NCBI RefSeq assembly: GCF_000276665.1
Contig: NW_004955501.1
Location: 6,794,776 to 6,858,775, forward strand
Reading direction: 5' to 3'
DNA: 64,000 nucleotides
Origin: Chinchilla lanigera
Taxonomy: Eukaryota > Chordata > Mammalia > Rodentia > Chinchillidae
Below are positions 49,936 through 61,802 of the stretch, in pieces. Below the pieces are notes generated by a model, which searched no databases, was not told where the DNA came from, and saw only the letters and a list, made by a program, of their open reading frames with translations. The stretch's first letter is position 1. The number at the start of each line of letters is the position of its first letter. Position numbers and translations under genes: made by a program.

Positions 49936-50999
49936 GATCCTTGTCCTAAAAGGAAAAGCTTCAGAGATGACAGCCAGGAAGCCTGAGATTTTTGTTTGCT
50001 GGGCGGCATTTGCAAACGTCCTCTCTGACCGAGCCACATCTTGACAGTGGGAAGGGGCTATTTTAGCACTTCCAGTTCCCTCTCAATCTGCATAATAATT
50101 TTAGGACAAATGTGGGTGTAGCAGAATTGTCCTCTCCCCCGATCTTTTCTGTGTTCCCCGATACTGAGGGCTGGTGATGCAGAGGACAAGACAGTGTCAG
50201 CTGTGAGCCAAGGCTCTGCCTCACCAGCAATGACTCCAAGACAGCAAAGAGATCTGCAAGCAGCGTTGGACCCCAGAGGTGATACCCAGCTGTCAGCACT
50301 GGCTGTCCGTCTTTCTTCATCCTGACATTCTTGTTACTTCTTTTTCTTTAACCTACTCAGTTACATCTGTGCTATGTTGCTAGAGAGCCTTCCAAAGAAT
50401 ACTAATGTTCCGGAGATGAGATGGTCTCCTAATGTTGTATCTACTGTGACTGTCTTCAGCAGGACTCTGTCTCTCTGAATTTAACCCTTTGATGTCTTTT
50501 AGAACTTGGAGATATGGGAGAGATTCCATGAGGAAGTTTCCTGAGGACAGAATTTAGCCTTCTGAGCTTTTCTATACTAATATGTAGGGAAAAGAATTTC
50601 CTTGTTTCAAAGAATAGGCGGTTTCAATAAATGTTGTCAAGAAAAGAAAATTCTAGTTCCCTATTGATTCACTTTACAAGAGAAATAATATGTTGCTGTG
50701 AGAGGGAAAAGCCTTTTGAATGACTTTTTATTCCTGGGACATTGTATGTTTTAAGGAAAATGTAACTGGAACCCTTCAGGACCTCAGACTGATACACAGT
50801 GACAGATTTCCTATTATTTTCCTTCTGTTTGTCTACAGTCTATCATCTTTTTGCATAGTTTGTGCCCTGCATGAATCGTAAATAAAAGAGGCCTTTTCTG
50901 CACAAAGCAACACTTGGATCAGAAACTGTATACCCTGCAAATATTGAGAAGGAAGTCCTTTCGTGGATAGGGTTTTTAGGTTCCAGAGTCTTTTGTCCA

Positions 51000-51190
51000 A
51001 GGTTGAGTAGTGAGTTCTGCTCACAGTTCTGAAACTTTTCTATGTGACTTTGGATAAATAACTTTCCTGTGCTTACATTACATAACTTACAAAACAAAAC
51101 TGGTAATGCCTGCCCCTACCCACTTCTCCACGGCATTCTTTAAGGTAATAAGAAAGTCTAAAAAGCACTTTGCATTTCTCTAAGAAACCT
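51000..51190 (+). repeat. MIR SINE, plus strand
   Basis: 'ctatgtgactttggataaataactttcctgtgcttacattac' and 'gtaatgcctgcccctaccc' followed by 'aaaaagcactttgca' follow forward MIR order. Confidence 0.7.
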
Positions 51191-51480
51191 CTTATTTTAG
51201 AAGCGCTTCTTCACAGTCAGGGCCACCCAGGTAAGGCAGCCAGACATGCAGCACAGCGCTGAGACTTCAAAGAATAAAGCCCAACTCATCGTTTACTCTG
51301 TCAAGACTGTATACCTGAAGTCTTGGGTCTTTTATAATTTATATGGCTGTGGACTCCAGCATTAATGAAATGAGTCATTAAAGTGTGTATAAAAGAATAG
51401 CTCTTTCACCGAGTTGTAAGGGTTAAAGGAGAAAATTTAAGCCATGCAGTTACTGTATGGCACTTGGTCAAGAACCATGA

Positions 51481-51567
51481 TTTTTTTTTTTTTCCAGTAC
51501 TGGGAATCGAACTCACAACCTCACGCTTGCCAGGCAGGCACTGTGCCACTGAGCTAAATCCCCAGCC
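51481..51567 (-). mobile_element. ID SINE with perfect target duplication, minus strand
   Basis: A T-run is followed by the reversed ID body: CAGTACTGGGAATCGAACTC, CTTGCCAGGCAGGCACTGTG and CACTGAGCTAAATCCCCAGC. The 12-bp repeat CAAGAACCATGA flanks it at 51469-51480 and 51568-51579. Confidence 0.96.
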
Positions 51568-52080
51568 CAAGAACCATGAATTAAGTTACTTTTAACAGAC
51601 ATTATGATAGGTGATTCTTCAAGTTATTTTGAAGGCCAGACAGGAAATATAAGAATTCTCTCTGAAGTTCCAGCCTGTTCTTAAAGAGTCTCAGGGTTTG
51701 TAAGAAAAATAGCTAACCCTAAAATGTGGAAATATTTTGGGTAATTAGTAGCCAAGAGGTCTTCTGAATAGAAAACTCTAGCTCTTTGTCTTGAAGACCT
51801 GGTCTTATTTCAGGGTAGGTACAATTTTAGTTTGTACATCACAGATGGATAGTGGCCAAAACAGAAACATAATTCCATACATTCTTCATCCTGTCAGTTT
51901 GGAGAACTTCTCCCCAAGCTGATATCCGTCCTCCAGCTTTTCTGCTTCATCCTCTAAGCAGTGGTGGTTTGGTACCTTCAGCATCTCTCTTGGCAGTCAG
52001 CTCCTAGGTTAACATTGTTCTTGGTCTCATCTTCATTATCTGCAAGCTGGTTTTTTTTCTCATTGAAGTTCAGTAGAATT

Positions 52081-52520
52081 ATCTTTTTTTTAAATTTTAT
52101 TTTAAAGCAAAGAAAAAATAGACATAAAATAAGAGTTTCAAATCAGGCTAATAGAGTAACAATAATTAATACATTGTGTACTGTTATCTTCATAGTAGTT
52201 ACTCAGAGTACAAGATGTAAGCATGAAATATTATCCAAATAATATTAGCACAAATCTTTCTTTTCAATGAACTAAGAGAAACTAGCTGTGTAACTCTCTA
52301 AAGATAGCATAATTGCTGCTATTTCTTTGTTTCTAACTAAGGATTTAGGTTACACCCAACTTATCTTCACCTTCCTTGCTTATGTCCCCTATATCTATGT
52401 TACTATTGTCTAAAGATCATAGCATCCCTACACGTTTTCTACCCTCTTCCTCCAGAGGATGGGACTCACTCTGGAATCTTTCTTTCACTTCCTGCATGGT
52501 TGGCCTCTTCTAAGAGCATG
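52081..52520 (-). mobile_element. L1 3'-UTR-type fragment, minus strand
   Basis: It starts AAATTTTATTTTAAAGCAAA and contains 'taattaatacattgtgtactgttatcttcatagtagttactcagagtac', homologous to the fragments at 6.3 and 33.5 kb and, reversed, to 57.0 kb. The right limit is uncertain. Confidence 0.55.
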
Positions 52521-52609
52521 TGTGTTATTCCATCTAAAAACTGGACACAGAAAATGGACACAGTATATCACAAGGTAAGATCCTCTAGGAACTTGTTGGA
52601 AATGTAACA

Positions 52610-52695
52610 TCTCAAGCTCTACCCAAAACCTATCAAAACAGAAATTTAAGCCTCCCAGTAATTCTGGTGTATGTTAAGGTTTGAGAATCCGTTGT
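52610..52695 (+). repeat. MER5A fragment
   Basis: 'acatctcaagctctacccaaaacctatcaaaacagaaatttaagcctcccag' resembles the middle of MER5A with 'caggccccacccagacctactgaatcagaatttgcatttaacaagatccccag'-type text. Diverged. Confidence 0.45.
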
Positions 52696-54844
52696 ACAGG
52701 ATATGCCACAGTTGTGCACCCAGATCACATACGGCCACTAACTGACCACTAGTTCATGGGTATTTGCATCTCACAAGCAGGTTTAAATTTCAAGTCTGTT
52801 ATTTTACCTGGATGATAAAGAAAGCTAATACTTTTCAAAGTCTAAGGTTTTATCGAGTTATCAAAAGTGTTCTTGGCCCCTATGGGATCACAGAGCTGGT
52901 TAAAAAAAGCAGGATCTAGAAGAGACACTGCCAGATATGGACAGGTGTTTCTCTGGGTGGCACATAGACGCTGCACCATCCAACTCAGCAGAAGCAGAAA
53001 ATTCCTCTCTAGTCTTCCACTGCATTGTTTCACACATAATGGAGATATTTGAATTTACTCTTTATGCAGGATACTTGGATGCAGGGTAACACTGCCAAGC
53101 AGAGCTTTCTCAAGGTGCGATCCTCAGAAATATGACAGAAAAGCATTTCATAGGAAGCCCAGCATTGGTATTGTCCAAAAGGGGAGCCACTAGATAAACA
53201 CTGCAACTGAGTGCTTGAAATGTGGCTAGTGCCAAGAAAGGTGCATTTAATTTTAATGAATTTTTATTTACATAGCATTTATGTTTATGTGTGGCTAGTA
53301 GGTACCCTAGAGGGTAGTACAGATCAAGGTATATTGATCTAGTATCTTATACTATAATTCATTAAATGGGAAATGGATCATATGCTTTTGAAGAGAATTT
53401 AGAAGACTTACAAATTAATCATCTATAATGGGTTTTTAAAAAATTGATGGGGCACTTTTGGGGCCAGTCCAAAAGTGATTATGTCTAAATCAATCAGTAG
53501 GATAATAAAATTAAGAGCCTTTGGTTTATGATAGGTGTCAGGTCATTCTAGAGCCAGCAGGTTTTCTGAGACTTTTTAACAACTTTTGTTCTTTGGTATC
53601 CTATTTTATTTGGGAGAAGATTACTGGATGCAAATTTTAGATAAATCATGAAATATGTTTGTTCAACAGAAATCATAAAAAGTGTTCCAACACTAAAAAT
53701 TCATTTTTTATCTTTATGCCTGAGCAATAAGTTACCCATTAAACAGAGGTTAGAATCAAGTTGTTAAAAAGCTGTCCATAGAAGAAGTTTCAACTTAAAA
53801 TTCAATTGTCACTGAATGTGAGTACCATTTAATGAATTATCAATCTATTTTTCCAGATATTTCTAAGTGTCCATAATTTAGTAGGCCACGAGAAAGAATA
53901 CCAACTCCCCTTATTTTCCAGTTAGGGATGATTTAGTCTTGTAAAGTAATGTTACAAACTTGGAGAATAACTCTCTTAAAAGATAGCTAGAAATTCGGTA
54001 AACTTCAGGTTCTCATGTGAATTCAGAAGAATTATTGCTTCAACTTTACCTTTTTATTCTCTGTTCTCCTTTGCAATTACAAAGTAGTATTAGGCTCAAG
54101 AATGTTATTGAAGGTCTGAGTAGGTTTAACGTAGAAGTCATCATATTTACCCAATCTAAAGTATTCACCTCAGTGGAGGTAAGTAAATAAAAACTGATTA
54201 TGATACCATTGAGGATTATTGGCCCCTTAACTAAAGACCTAGCCTTCAATGTCCTTAGAGTTGTTTTGCTGGCTAAAGTTCTGCAAAATTAAATTGTGAT
54301 AAAATTAAAAGTGAGCTTGGTTACTTACTTTCTTCATTGAGTCTGACAGCTTCATATGGAGAAATGATCCAAAGTAAACAATTCTTTTTAATCTAAATTT
54401 CCTATTGATAAAGCTTAAGCAAAATATTTGCTAAACTTGGCATTCATGTATTCTAAATGCAGTAACTTACTTAATGATTCTTCAGAGTATACAAACTCCT
54501 TGAGATTATTAAGTATTTTTCTAGTATCTGAGAGATGGATTTTAGTAGTGAGGACACATTGTTATTTCACACGAACAGCAAGAACAGGAGTAGGCAGCTT
54601 TAAGTGTCCGAGGTCTAGGATATAATCTCAACCTAAACAGAGGTCAGTATGGCTAGTCAACCCAGTCCCCAAGGATATCAAAGTCCTTCAGCATGGGCAA
54701 GTATTTGAGCCTTATGATCCTATTTACAATTTTTTCTTCTGGAAATAATTATGTACTTTCACATTTTTAAATGAAATAATCAACTGTAGTAAACAAGCAA
54801 CTCTAACACAGCAGAAGAGAATCCTCTGCAGCCTTTCGGAATGT

Positions 54845-55028
54845 TACTGCTGAGCATGGTTGTGCATGCCTATAATTCCAGCACTCTGAAAAACTGAGAC
54901 AGGGACCAAAAGTTTGAGCACGGCCTGAGCAACTTAGTGACTTATGAGACCTGTCTCAAAATTAAAAAACAGTTAAAGAGATGCTGATGTGTAGCTCAGT
55001 GTGAAAGCCCTGGGTTCAGTGCTTGGTA
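54845..55028 (+). mobile_element. B4 composite SINE (B1 then ID), plus strand
   Basis: The B1 part reads GAGCATGGTTGTGCATGCCT and 'ataattccagcactctg' through CCTGTCTCAAAATTAAAAAA. The ID part follows: 'gctgatgtgtagctcagtgtgaaagccctgggttcagtgcttggta'. A TACA microsatellite forms the tail. Confidence 0.88.
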
Positions 55029-55075
55029 AGTATGTTCATACATATACATACATACATACACATACACATATACAA
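55029..55075. repeat. (TACA)n microsatellite at a SINE tail
   Basis: Repeats of CATA and CACATA, for example CATATACATACATACATACA, directly follow the B4 element, which suggests growth from its A-rich tail. Confidence 0.9.
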
Positions 55076-55178
55076 AACTTTTAGATAAAGTAGGGGAAAG
55101 AAAGAGTGAACTAAAATCATTTGCAAATTTTTCCCCTCCTATTTTCTTGGGGTTTATTTTATTCCTTTTAATTTCTTT

Positions 55179-55345
55179 TTTGTTGTTGTTTTGTTTTTTG
55201 TCTTTTTGAGACAGGGTCTCGCTATGCAATTCAGGCTGGTCTTGAGCTCACTTTGTAGTCCGGCTGCCCTCAGACTCACAACAATCCTCCTGCCTTAGCC
55301 TCCCGAGTGCTGGGATTACAGGCATGTGGAACCATGCCCAGCAAC
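55179..55345 (-). mobile_element. B1 SINE with 18-bp target duplication, minus strand
   Basis: The body has GAGACAGGGTCTCGCTATGC, 'ttcaggctggtcttgagctcactttg', CCTCCCGAGTGCTGGGATTA and CCATGCCCAGC. The 18-bp repeat ATTCCTTTTAATTTCTTT lies at 55161-55178 and 55346-55363. Confidence 0.96.
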
Positions 55346-55894
55346 ATTCCTTTTAATTTCTTTAAGTTTAACATTTGGTTCTTGAATTTTTTTTGTTCCT
55401 TTGTTGCTAATATCAATATTTAAGGTTATAAATTTTCATTGAGAATTATCTTAATCATATCACAGAAATTTTAATATTCAGTATCTTCACTGTCATTCTG
55501 CTCCAACTAATTTTGTTTACATTATTGTTTTTCTTTTTAGCAATTACTTTTTAACAAATGAGTTGCTTAGATTGTGTACTTTTAGAATGTGGAGTTATGG
55601 CTTTTCAACTTAAACTTTGATAGTATAGTCATAGAATATGGTCTGCATTCTACTAATTCTTTGAGTGATTTGAGATTTGCTTTGTGATCACTTACCATAA
55701 TGACTGTCTGTGCACCTGAGGAGAATAAGCACCTGAACGTTAAGCAAGGAGCAGAATGAGATACTGGAATAGGTTACTACAGGATGAACCCCACCTCCAC
55801 CGCGCCCCTCCCCCCCGTCACAAGCACCAGTTGGACAACTATCCACTAAAGAAAATACAGTGGGTGGAGTGGAGAGGGCTTGGCAAAAGCAAAT

Positions 55895-56445
55895 GAAGTT
55901 ATATAGGGCCAGTGGTTGAAGCAGAGACCAGATATGAACTACAGCAATTATTTATCCAAGAGATGATGATGAAATAGACCAGAGAGGCAGGGATAAAGGT
56001 GCTGGGATGAAAGTGGATTGAAAAGAATTCTGAACATATTTTAAAAGTAAAACTGACAAGATTTCCTAAAGGATTGCATGTGGAGTAGGGGAAAGAAAAG
56101 GCTTAGCCTGAACAACTGGAAAGTGGAAATGCCATTAACTGAGGCAGGGAAGACTGTGGTATGGTGAGTTGGGATGGAAGATCCAAAAGGAGGCCCAGAT
56201 CTTAGATACTCAAACTGAAGAGGTAGAGCAGGCAGCAGTGTAGGGGAAAGGTCTGGATTTAAGCTATAAACAAGAACTGGGGATTTGAGGGGCTGGGGAT
56301 TTAGCTCAGCGGCAAAGCGCCTGCCTGGCAAGTGCAAGGTCGTGAGTTCGGTTCCCAGTACCGGAGGGGGGAAAAAAAAAAAAAAAAAAAAAATTTAAAA
56401 AGAAAAGAATTGGGGATTTGAGGCTAGATGAGACCACCTAGGGCA
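55895..56445 (-). repeat. L2 LINE, minus strand, interrupted by an ID SINE
   Basis: 'ggataaaggtgctgggatgaaagtgg', 'aactgacaagatttcctaaaggattgcatgtgg', 'cctgaacaactggaaagtggaaatgccattaactgaggcagggaagactg' follow the complement of L2. The ID at 56290-56404 splits its right part. Confidence 0.72.
56290..56404 (+). mobile_element. Well-preserved ID SINE, plus strand
   Basis: The A box is GGGGATTTAGCTCAGCGGCA and the B box region is GTCGTGAGTTCGGTTCC; several CpGs are still intact. A run of about 22 A follows. The flanks AAGAACTGGGGATTTGAG (56272-56289) and AAGAATTGGGGATTTGAG (56405-56422) differ at one base. It is probably the youngest ID in the window. Confidence 0.96.
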
Positions 56446-56864
56446 ACAGTTCTCAACTGCAGTGACTGAGGTAGATGCTACTGTTGGGGTGCTGATAAAG
56501 ACCCTATGATGTACACCGCAAACGTTGTGCAACCTAAAATGTCAATAATCCTGAGGTAAAGAAAAACTGACTTTGAATATAAGTTTAATAGAAGAAAAAG
56601 TGTTCAAATACTCCTTGCTGGGGCTTCTTACTATAGATCTGAGGAGATGAACTGGAACCATCAAAGAAATGTGTGTTTCTGTAATACTGGGGGACCAGGG
56701 TACCAGCATGCTGTGGAGGTCAAGTGTAGATAGTCCTTTAAAGAGCAGAAAGTGATCGACCACATCAGATGCTACCCATGGGTGTAAAGATCCAGGCTCA
56801 TCGTATTCATCCCTGTAGGATCACTGACAAGAAGCCCACATTAGCAAGAGCAAGTTCAGTGAGT

Positions 56865-57190
56865 GGTATTGGCTGCCATCTGGCTCTGCCGCTTAATAAG
56901 GGGCCTTGGACAAGGTACTAAGCACCCCCGAGATTTAGTTTCCTCATTCTTAAGATGAAGATAATAATTCTATAAAAGAAATGCTTGAGACAATATCGAT
57001 ATCCTGTACTCCGAGTAACTAAGTTAAAAAGAGCAATACAGAATGTATTAACCACTGTTCCTTTTGTTTTCAAATTTTGTTTCTTTCTCTTTAAAATAAA
57101 AAAGAAATGCTTGAGATAACATAAGCAATATATTCATATATAAGCATCCAGTCCAGAACTACCACGTAGTAGGCACTCAAAACGTGGAAG
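56865..57190 (+). repeat. MIR SINE split by a small L1-type insert
   Basis: The left part has 'atctggctctgccgcttaat', 'gccttggacaaggtactaagc' and TTTAGTTTCCTCATTCTTAA; the right part (after 57117) has 'ccacgtagtaggcactcaaaacg'. An insert occupies 56991-57099. Confidence 0.75.
56991..57099 (+). mobile_element. 109-bp L1 3'-end retroposon in a MIR, with 17-bp target duplication
   Basis: The repeat AAAAGAAATGCTTGAGA occurs at 56974-56990 and 57100-57116. The insert ends TCTCTTTAAAATAA before an A-run, and its reverse complement matches the fragment at 52.1 kb (for example the 'gttactc-gagtac' motif). It therefore shows the true 3' end of that repeat family. Confidence 0.8.
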
Positions 57191-57231
57191 TTCTCCTTTC
57201 ATCACTCTTCCACTGGTTTCCGGCTTCTTTC

Positions 57232-57420
57232 TCCTGAGCGCACCCCTGCCGCTCTCGCTCTGCCTTCCTTATCCCTCACTGCTTCTCCGGTGTGTTATCG
57301 CGCGCTAGGCGCTGGTCGCTGCTGCACGCAGCTATTCTGCCATGAAAACACGCTTTCTGATGGGGATTATTCTTCAATTAAAGCTTATTGTGAGCTGAAG
57401 AAAAATAAAAATGAAGTGTT
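57232..57420. promoter_or_regulatory. CpG-dense block followed by an A/T-rich candidate element
   Basis: About ten CpG dinucleotides fall within roughly 100 bases (57237-57330), including ATCGCGCGCTAGGCGCTGG, in a region otherwise nearly free of CpG. No repeat family is recognised. It is followed by CTTCAATTAAAGCTTATTGT, a homeodomain-site-like stretch. It could be an internal regulatory element or an unrecognised promoter. Evidence is compositional only. Confidence 0.3.
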
Positions 57421-58209
57421 AGTAACATTATCCTTCTGAAGGTGATACAAGGACTGGAAAAACCCAACTACCAATTAAAAAATAAAGAGAGTTACAAAGC
57501 ATTTTTTCATGCAGTTAACATTCCGTGGTTAGATTGAATTACGTATTGTCTTTCTGCAGTTTTGAAACTGTGCAATCCCTAAACAGCACCCACGTTTTCT
57601 AGGTCTACTGAACCTCCACATCCTTTCCCTATATGAAACTTCTGTATACCAAACCCCCAATCGACACTGAAAGTCCTCAGAGAGATGTGTCAAAGAATGG
57701 GTGGTGGGAAAAGCTGCATAAGTGGAAAATCACTCTTTAAAACCTTTTACTCAGGAATCCCCCACTGGTTTGCTCTTCTCTTGGGACTCGGAAAATGATT
57801 ATAGTACTCTAATGATTACACAGTAACTTTGTAAAAAATGAATTTAATTTCAAAAGGTTAAAGGTAGCCATATTGTGGAAAAAAGATATCAAAAATATGT
57901 CATTTTGCAGTCAATTCTAATTTTCACAAAACAAAGGACCTGAAAGGTCACCCACATAATGAGATTTTGTGCTAATTCACCAGTTAGTTATATACAATAA
58001 GCTCTCAGTCAAAAAGACTGAAGCTCAGAAGGCTAAAGAGGAATTCCCGAGGAAAAAGTGTTCATGCTGACAGCAGCTATGAATTCCAGGAGGCACCGGC
58101 TGCTCTGTGACCTTGAGGAGTGAGTGCTGCTGCTGGGCCTCTTTCCAGATGTACTGCTGTCCTTGAACACCATCCCTTTTGAAAATACCAGGGAAGTTCA
58201 GCCATCAGG

Positions 58210-58997
58210 ATGTCCAAGCATAATAAATAAATTTATTATAATACAAATTATTACAAATACAAATTTACTATAGTAAGACACAAGGAGGATGCTTGGAATA
58301 AAGAGAATCAATTTTGAAGCCGGATGGATTCAAAAACTGAACAGTGAAGAATTGGCGGAAGCTTACAATTGTGGGAAGCAGTTCAAGGCACTAAGCTGTG
58401 CATTTGATCTTGTGCTCACATCCATCCTTAGTTGGTCCATCCACACAGCCCGGTTGCTCCGGGAAGAGCTAGGTCCAAAGTGGGGCCCTGTGGAAAGTTC
58501 CTGATGTCTGGATGGACATCACTATGAGGGCTTGATTGGACTCAACAGGGAGAAGATGGCTTTGAGTCATGGTGAACAACCAATGAGGCTATGGACAATG
58601 TGGCCCCTCCTCCCCTTGAGGACTTACGCCCTTAGTACCATGAAATCCACAACTGGAGGTGTAAAACATGTGCTACACCCTTGAGTCCACTGCTGTTATC
58701 TGAGTCCTGAAGGATATTCTGGAGAGACTTCTTCCCAACTGGAATCAGACTGAAAGGCAAAACCATTCTGATATCTGCTCATGGAAATGGCAGTAGAGCT
58801 TTCCTGAAATGCCTAGAAGGCATCTCAGATAAAGACATCTTCAGTATTACTCTTCCTGCTAGATTCCCCATTCTCCAGGAGCTAGACGAAAACTTGCAGG
58901 CTGTTAGGCTTCACCAGTTCCTGGGTGACCAGGTGGTCATCCAGGAGCCATTAAGAAAATGGATGATCAAGGAAAAGTGAAATAAGCCAAGAAATAA
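58210..58997 (+). pseudogene. BPGM: Processed pseudogene of BPGM (bisphosphoglycerate mutase)
   Basis: BPGM makes and removes 2,3-bisphosphoglycerate in red cells. The intronless copy matches from the start codon (ATGTCCAAG at 58210) to near the C terminus (ISAHGN and QFLGDQ blocks). BPGM rather than PGAM1/2 is shown by [15 protein letters not shown] and EELG-x-W-x-PVESS. It is dead: a 39-bp A/T-rich insertion with stops follows codon 3 (58219-58257); codon 23 (Cys) is TGA at 58315; a one-base insertion shifts the frame near 58329; a Trp codon is TGA at 58502; internal deletions remove about 30 bp; a Gln near the end is TAA at 58983. His11 is kept but its next Gly is Lys. UTR-derived flanks are likely but their limits are unclear. 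Confidence 0.92.
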
Positions 58998-60499
58998 ACA
59001 TTTTCCCATGTGGGGGCCAGGAATAGATGCAAAAGGAATGCCATATAGTACGTTATAGGTGCTGATTTCTCTTTTGCCCCTAATTTTCCAGATTTTTCCA
59101 AGACTAAGTGGTAGAGTTTGTGTAAACTTATCTTGGTCCAGGTAATGCTTAAGGATGCATAAGTGCTTGTGTCATAAACCTTAGGAGTTTACTTTCCTGG
59201 TGGTCCTGTTGAGTTAGTCATCAGACTAGGAGCCAGTGGGGTTTAGTCAAAGTTACTTTGTTAGTTCTGAGATGGGACAGTAACAGACGGAGATCAAGTG
59301 TAAGATATTCATCATTTAATAAATCATTATTCAGTCACCATCAAAAGGAACTACTCCAACAAGTAGTTCACTTTTTTATTTCATAATATGGCACTTTCTG
59401 AGATGATAGTGAGGATTACTAGACAGTGTGTATGACACATATAAGTATTTATTACTGGTCTTTTCCTTTAGGGCAGGAATGCTTGGGTAGTTAAGACAAG
59501 AGGCGCATTAAACGGGAGAGTCACAGATGGGTTTCTTCAAGGCCCTTTACCTTCCTGTAGTCCAGAGTCACCCTCTGTTTGACGTTCAGCACAATTCCTC
59601 TTCAGTCAGTGCACTGAGCAGGAGAGAGTCAACTATGGCTGTTTGTGATCTCTTTTTTGTTTTTGCTCTTGTTTTTTGAAACAATCTTTGAGTACTTACA
59701 GTTGGCTTAAAAATAAAATTCTGTACTGAACATTGAAAAAAGAGAAATTTATGATTTAGAACCAGGTCCTCTAACTCAGTCCCAAGTAATCCTCAGGCAG
59801 ATAATTCTTTGCCAAGTCCATAGAGATGTGCTGGTCTCTCTACCTCTGTGTCTATTGTATTTCACTGAGCCTGAAGCACATTTTGCTCACATTTTAATGC
59901 ATTGGAAATCATGCAGCATCTTACAATCAAAGTCATGTTCCTATTGCTGCTGGTCAGTGCTGTCCAGAGGATCCACTTCCAGTGGTGGACATCTGCTTTG
60001 CTTGCTCTCTCCAAAACAGGCATCACGAGCCACATGTGGCTCTGGAGTACATTAATGTGGTTGATTCAGTTAAAGAAGTAAGCTTCTAGTTTTCTTTAAT
60101 TTTCATTGTTTTAATTTTTAAAAACCATATGTGTCTGTGCCTACTATATTAGACAACAAAAGTGTACACCAAATTTTCCAGGAAGGATTTACATGTATTT
60201 CTTTAATGAGCTTGAGGAGTTACCAACTTGAAATGTATAATTAAATTCTCTGCTAGAGGTTCTGTGGCTGCTCTGGTATTGTGAATTCAGGCTGTGGCTC
60301 TGATTATTATTAGCTTTGATCCAAATTCTCATAAGAGATTCTTTCATCCACTCCAGCCAATGCCGAATGAAGATATGTGCATTTTCCTGCTCCCTTCCTG
60401 CATGGGAGATCCCTTTCCCATTTACTCATACACTCAAAGGGAGTCCCAGAATGATACGGAAGGTTCTTGTTAAACTACCCATCCTGTATGTTTTTATTT

Positions 60500-60620
60500 C
60501 CAGAGTGAAACCTGAAATGACGGTGCTTCCTTCGATCAGTAATAACTTAAAGCCAATGACACAGGACAGTGTACCTTCTGATGCATAGTAGAAGCTTAAT
60601 AAACATTTATTGAAAGAGAG
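60500..60620 (+). repeat. L2 LINE 3' tail, plus strand
   Basis: 'gacagtgtaccttctgatgcatagtagaagcttaataaacatttattgaaagag' follows the L2 3' tail ('cagtgcctggcacatagtaggcgctcaataaatatttgttgaa'). Confidence 0.65.
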
Positions 60621-60661
60621 CAGGGAGTAAGGGATAGACTGTCAGAGTTTGACTAGTTCTT

Positions 60662-60773
60662 TTTGTTTGTTTGTTTGTTTTGTTTTTTGTTTTTCTTCTG
60701 GTACCAGGAATCGAACTTATGACCTTGCACTTGCCAGGAAGGCACTGTGCCACTGAGCTAAATTGCCAGCCCC
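60662..60773 (-). mobile_element. ID SINE with 17-bp target duplication, minus strand
   Basis: A T/G-rich tail complement is followed by GGTACCAGGAATCGAACTTA, TTGCACTTGCCAGGAAGGCA and CACTGAGCTAAATTGCCAGC. The 17-bp repeat GAGTTTGACTAGTTCTT lies at 60645-60661 and 60774-60790. Confidence 0.96.
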
Positions 60774-61802
60774 GAGTTTGACTAGTTCTTAAAATGATGA
60801 TTCCATGATTCCCTGGGAGAATTAAATGCACTGTTAATATTTGTTTGATTGGAAGAAGGGAGAGATTGGAAAGGGAAAATATATGAGATCCTGGCAAAAT
60901 GCAGGGAGAAAGGCTTAATCATTGGCTTTTCAGGTAGGAACCTGGCTTTACATAGATAGCAAACCATGGGCAGATGTGACATCACCTCGAACTGGACCAG
61001 AGCCTGGTTTGTAGAGGATGAGGGCCAGAAGCTAACAACAGCATGTTCATTGTCTTCATAGCTTCCATGCACAGGAAGTGCGGCCGTGATGAACGAGCGT
61101 GGGGAAAGTATGGAAAGTGAACAGGCTTTATAGAAAGCATAGCTATTTGTTATTGTAATTATAGTTCACAGCTCTGCTGTTAGAAAGAAACCGTTAAATT
61201 GAGAAAGATATATTATGAGGCTCTAGAAGAAGGGGTCTATTTTCTGTGGTTAGGAAATAAGGCCTTTTGTTTTCCTCTGCAACATCAGGTTCCTTCTCCA
61301 CAAGGCAGTCTCGCCAGGCAGCCGCATGCCTAGGAACACAGATTTTAGCAGCAGCCAGGTTGTTATGTATTCCCACTGGATAACATGAAAAATTGAGGCC
61401 CCACAGGCAGATGTGCTGATAGGATGTGGACACAGGGAAGATGGTCGGGGCCAGAACTGCACGTACTCAATGCAGGAACAAGTGGTGCTGGTCAGAAAGA
61501 TGTCTCAAGGTAATAACATCTAACCAGACTGGCAAAACACAGAAAGACTCATGCAGCAGAGAGTAAAGCAAAGCCAGACATTCAAAACTAAGAGCAGACT
61601 GCCAGAGCTAAGAGCAAAGTAGTGAACAAGTTCATGTCCAATGGGAAGAAAAATATACCACATTTGCCTCCACCCACTGAACCTAGAGCAGTGCTAGTAT
61701 AGAGTAGATGCTCATTACCTACTACATGAATGAGTAGGATCAACAAAACAGACTTAGGGTATTGGAAACAGGCCTTCTAATTCAGACAGCTGGTGGACTA
61801 AA

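Noticed and set aside
56290..56404. tRNA gene
   Set aside because: The A and B boxes belong to an ID SINE with an A-tail and target duplications; there is no complete tRNA cloverleaf.
58210..58997. PGAM1/PGAM2 pseudogene instead of BPGM
   Set aside because: The [14 protein letters not shown] and [13 protein letters not shown] segments follow BPGM; PGAM has different text at both places.
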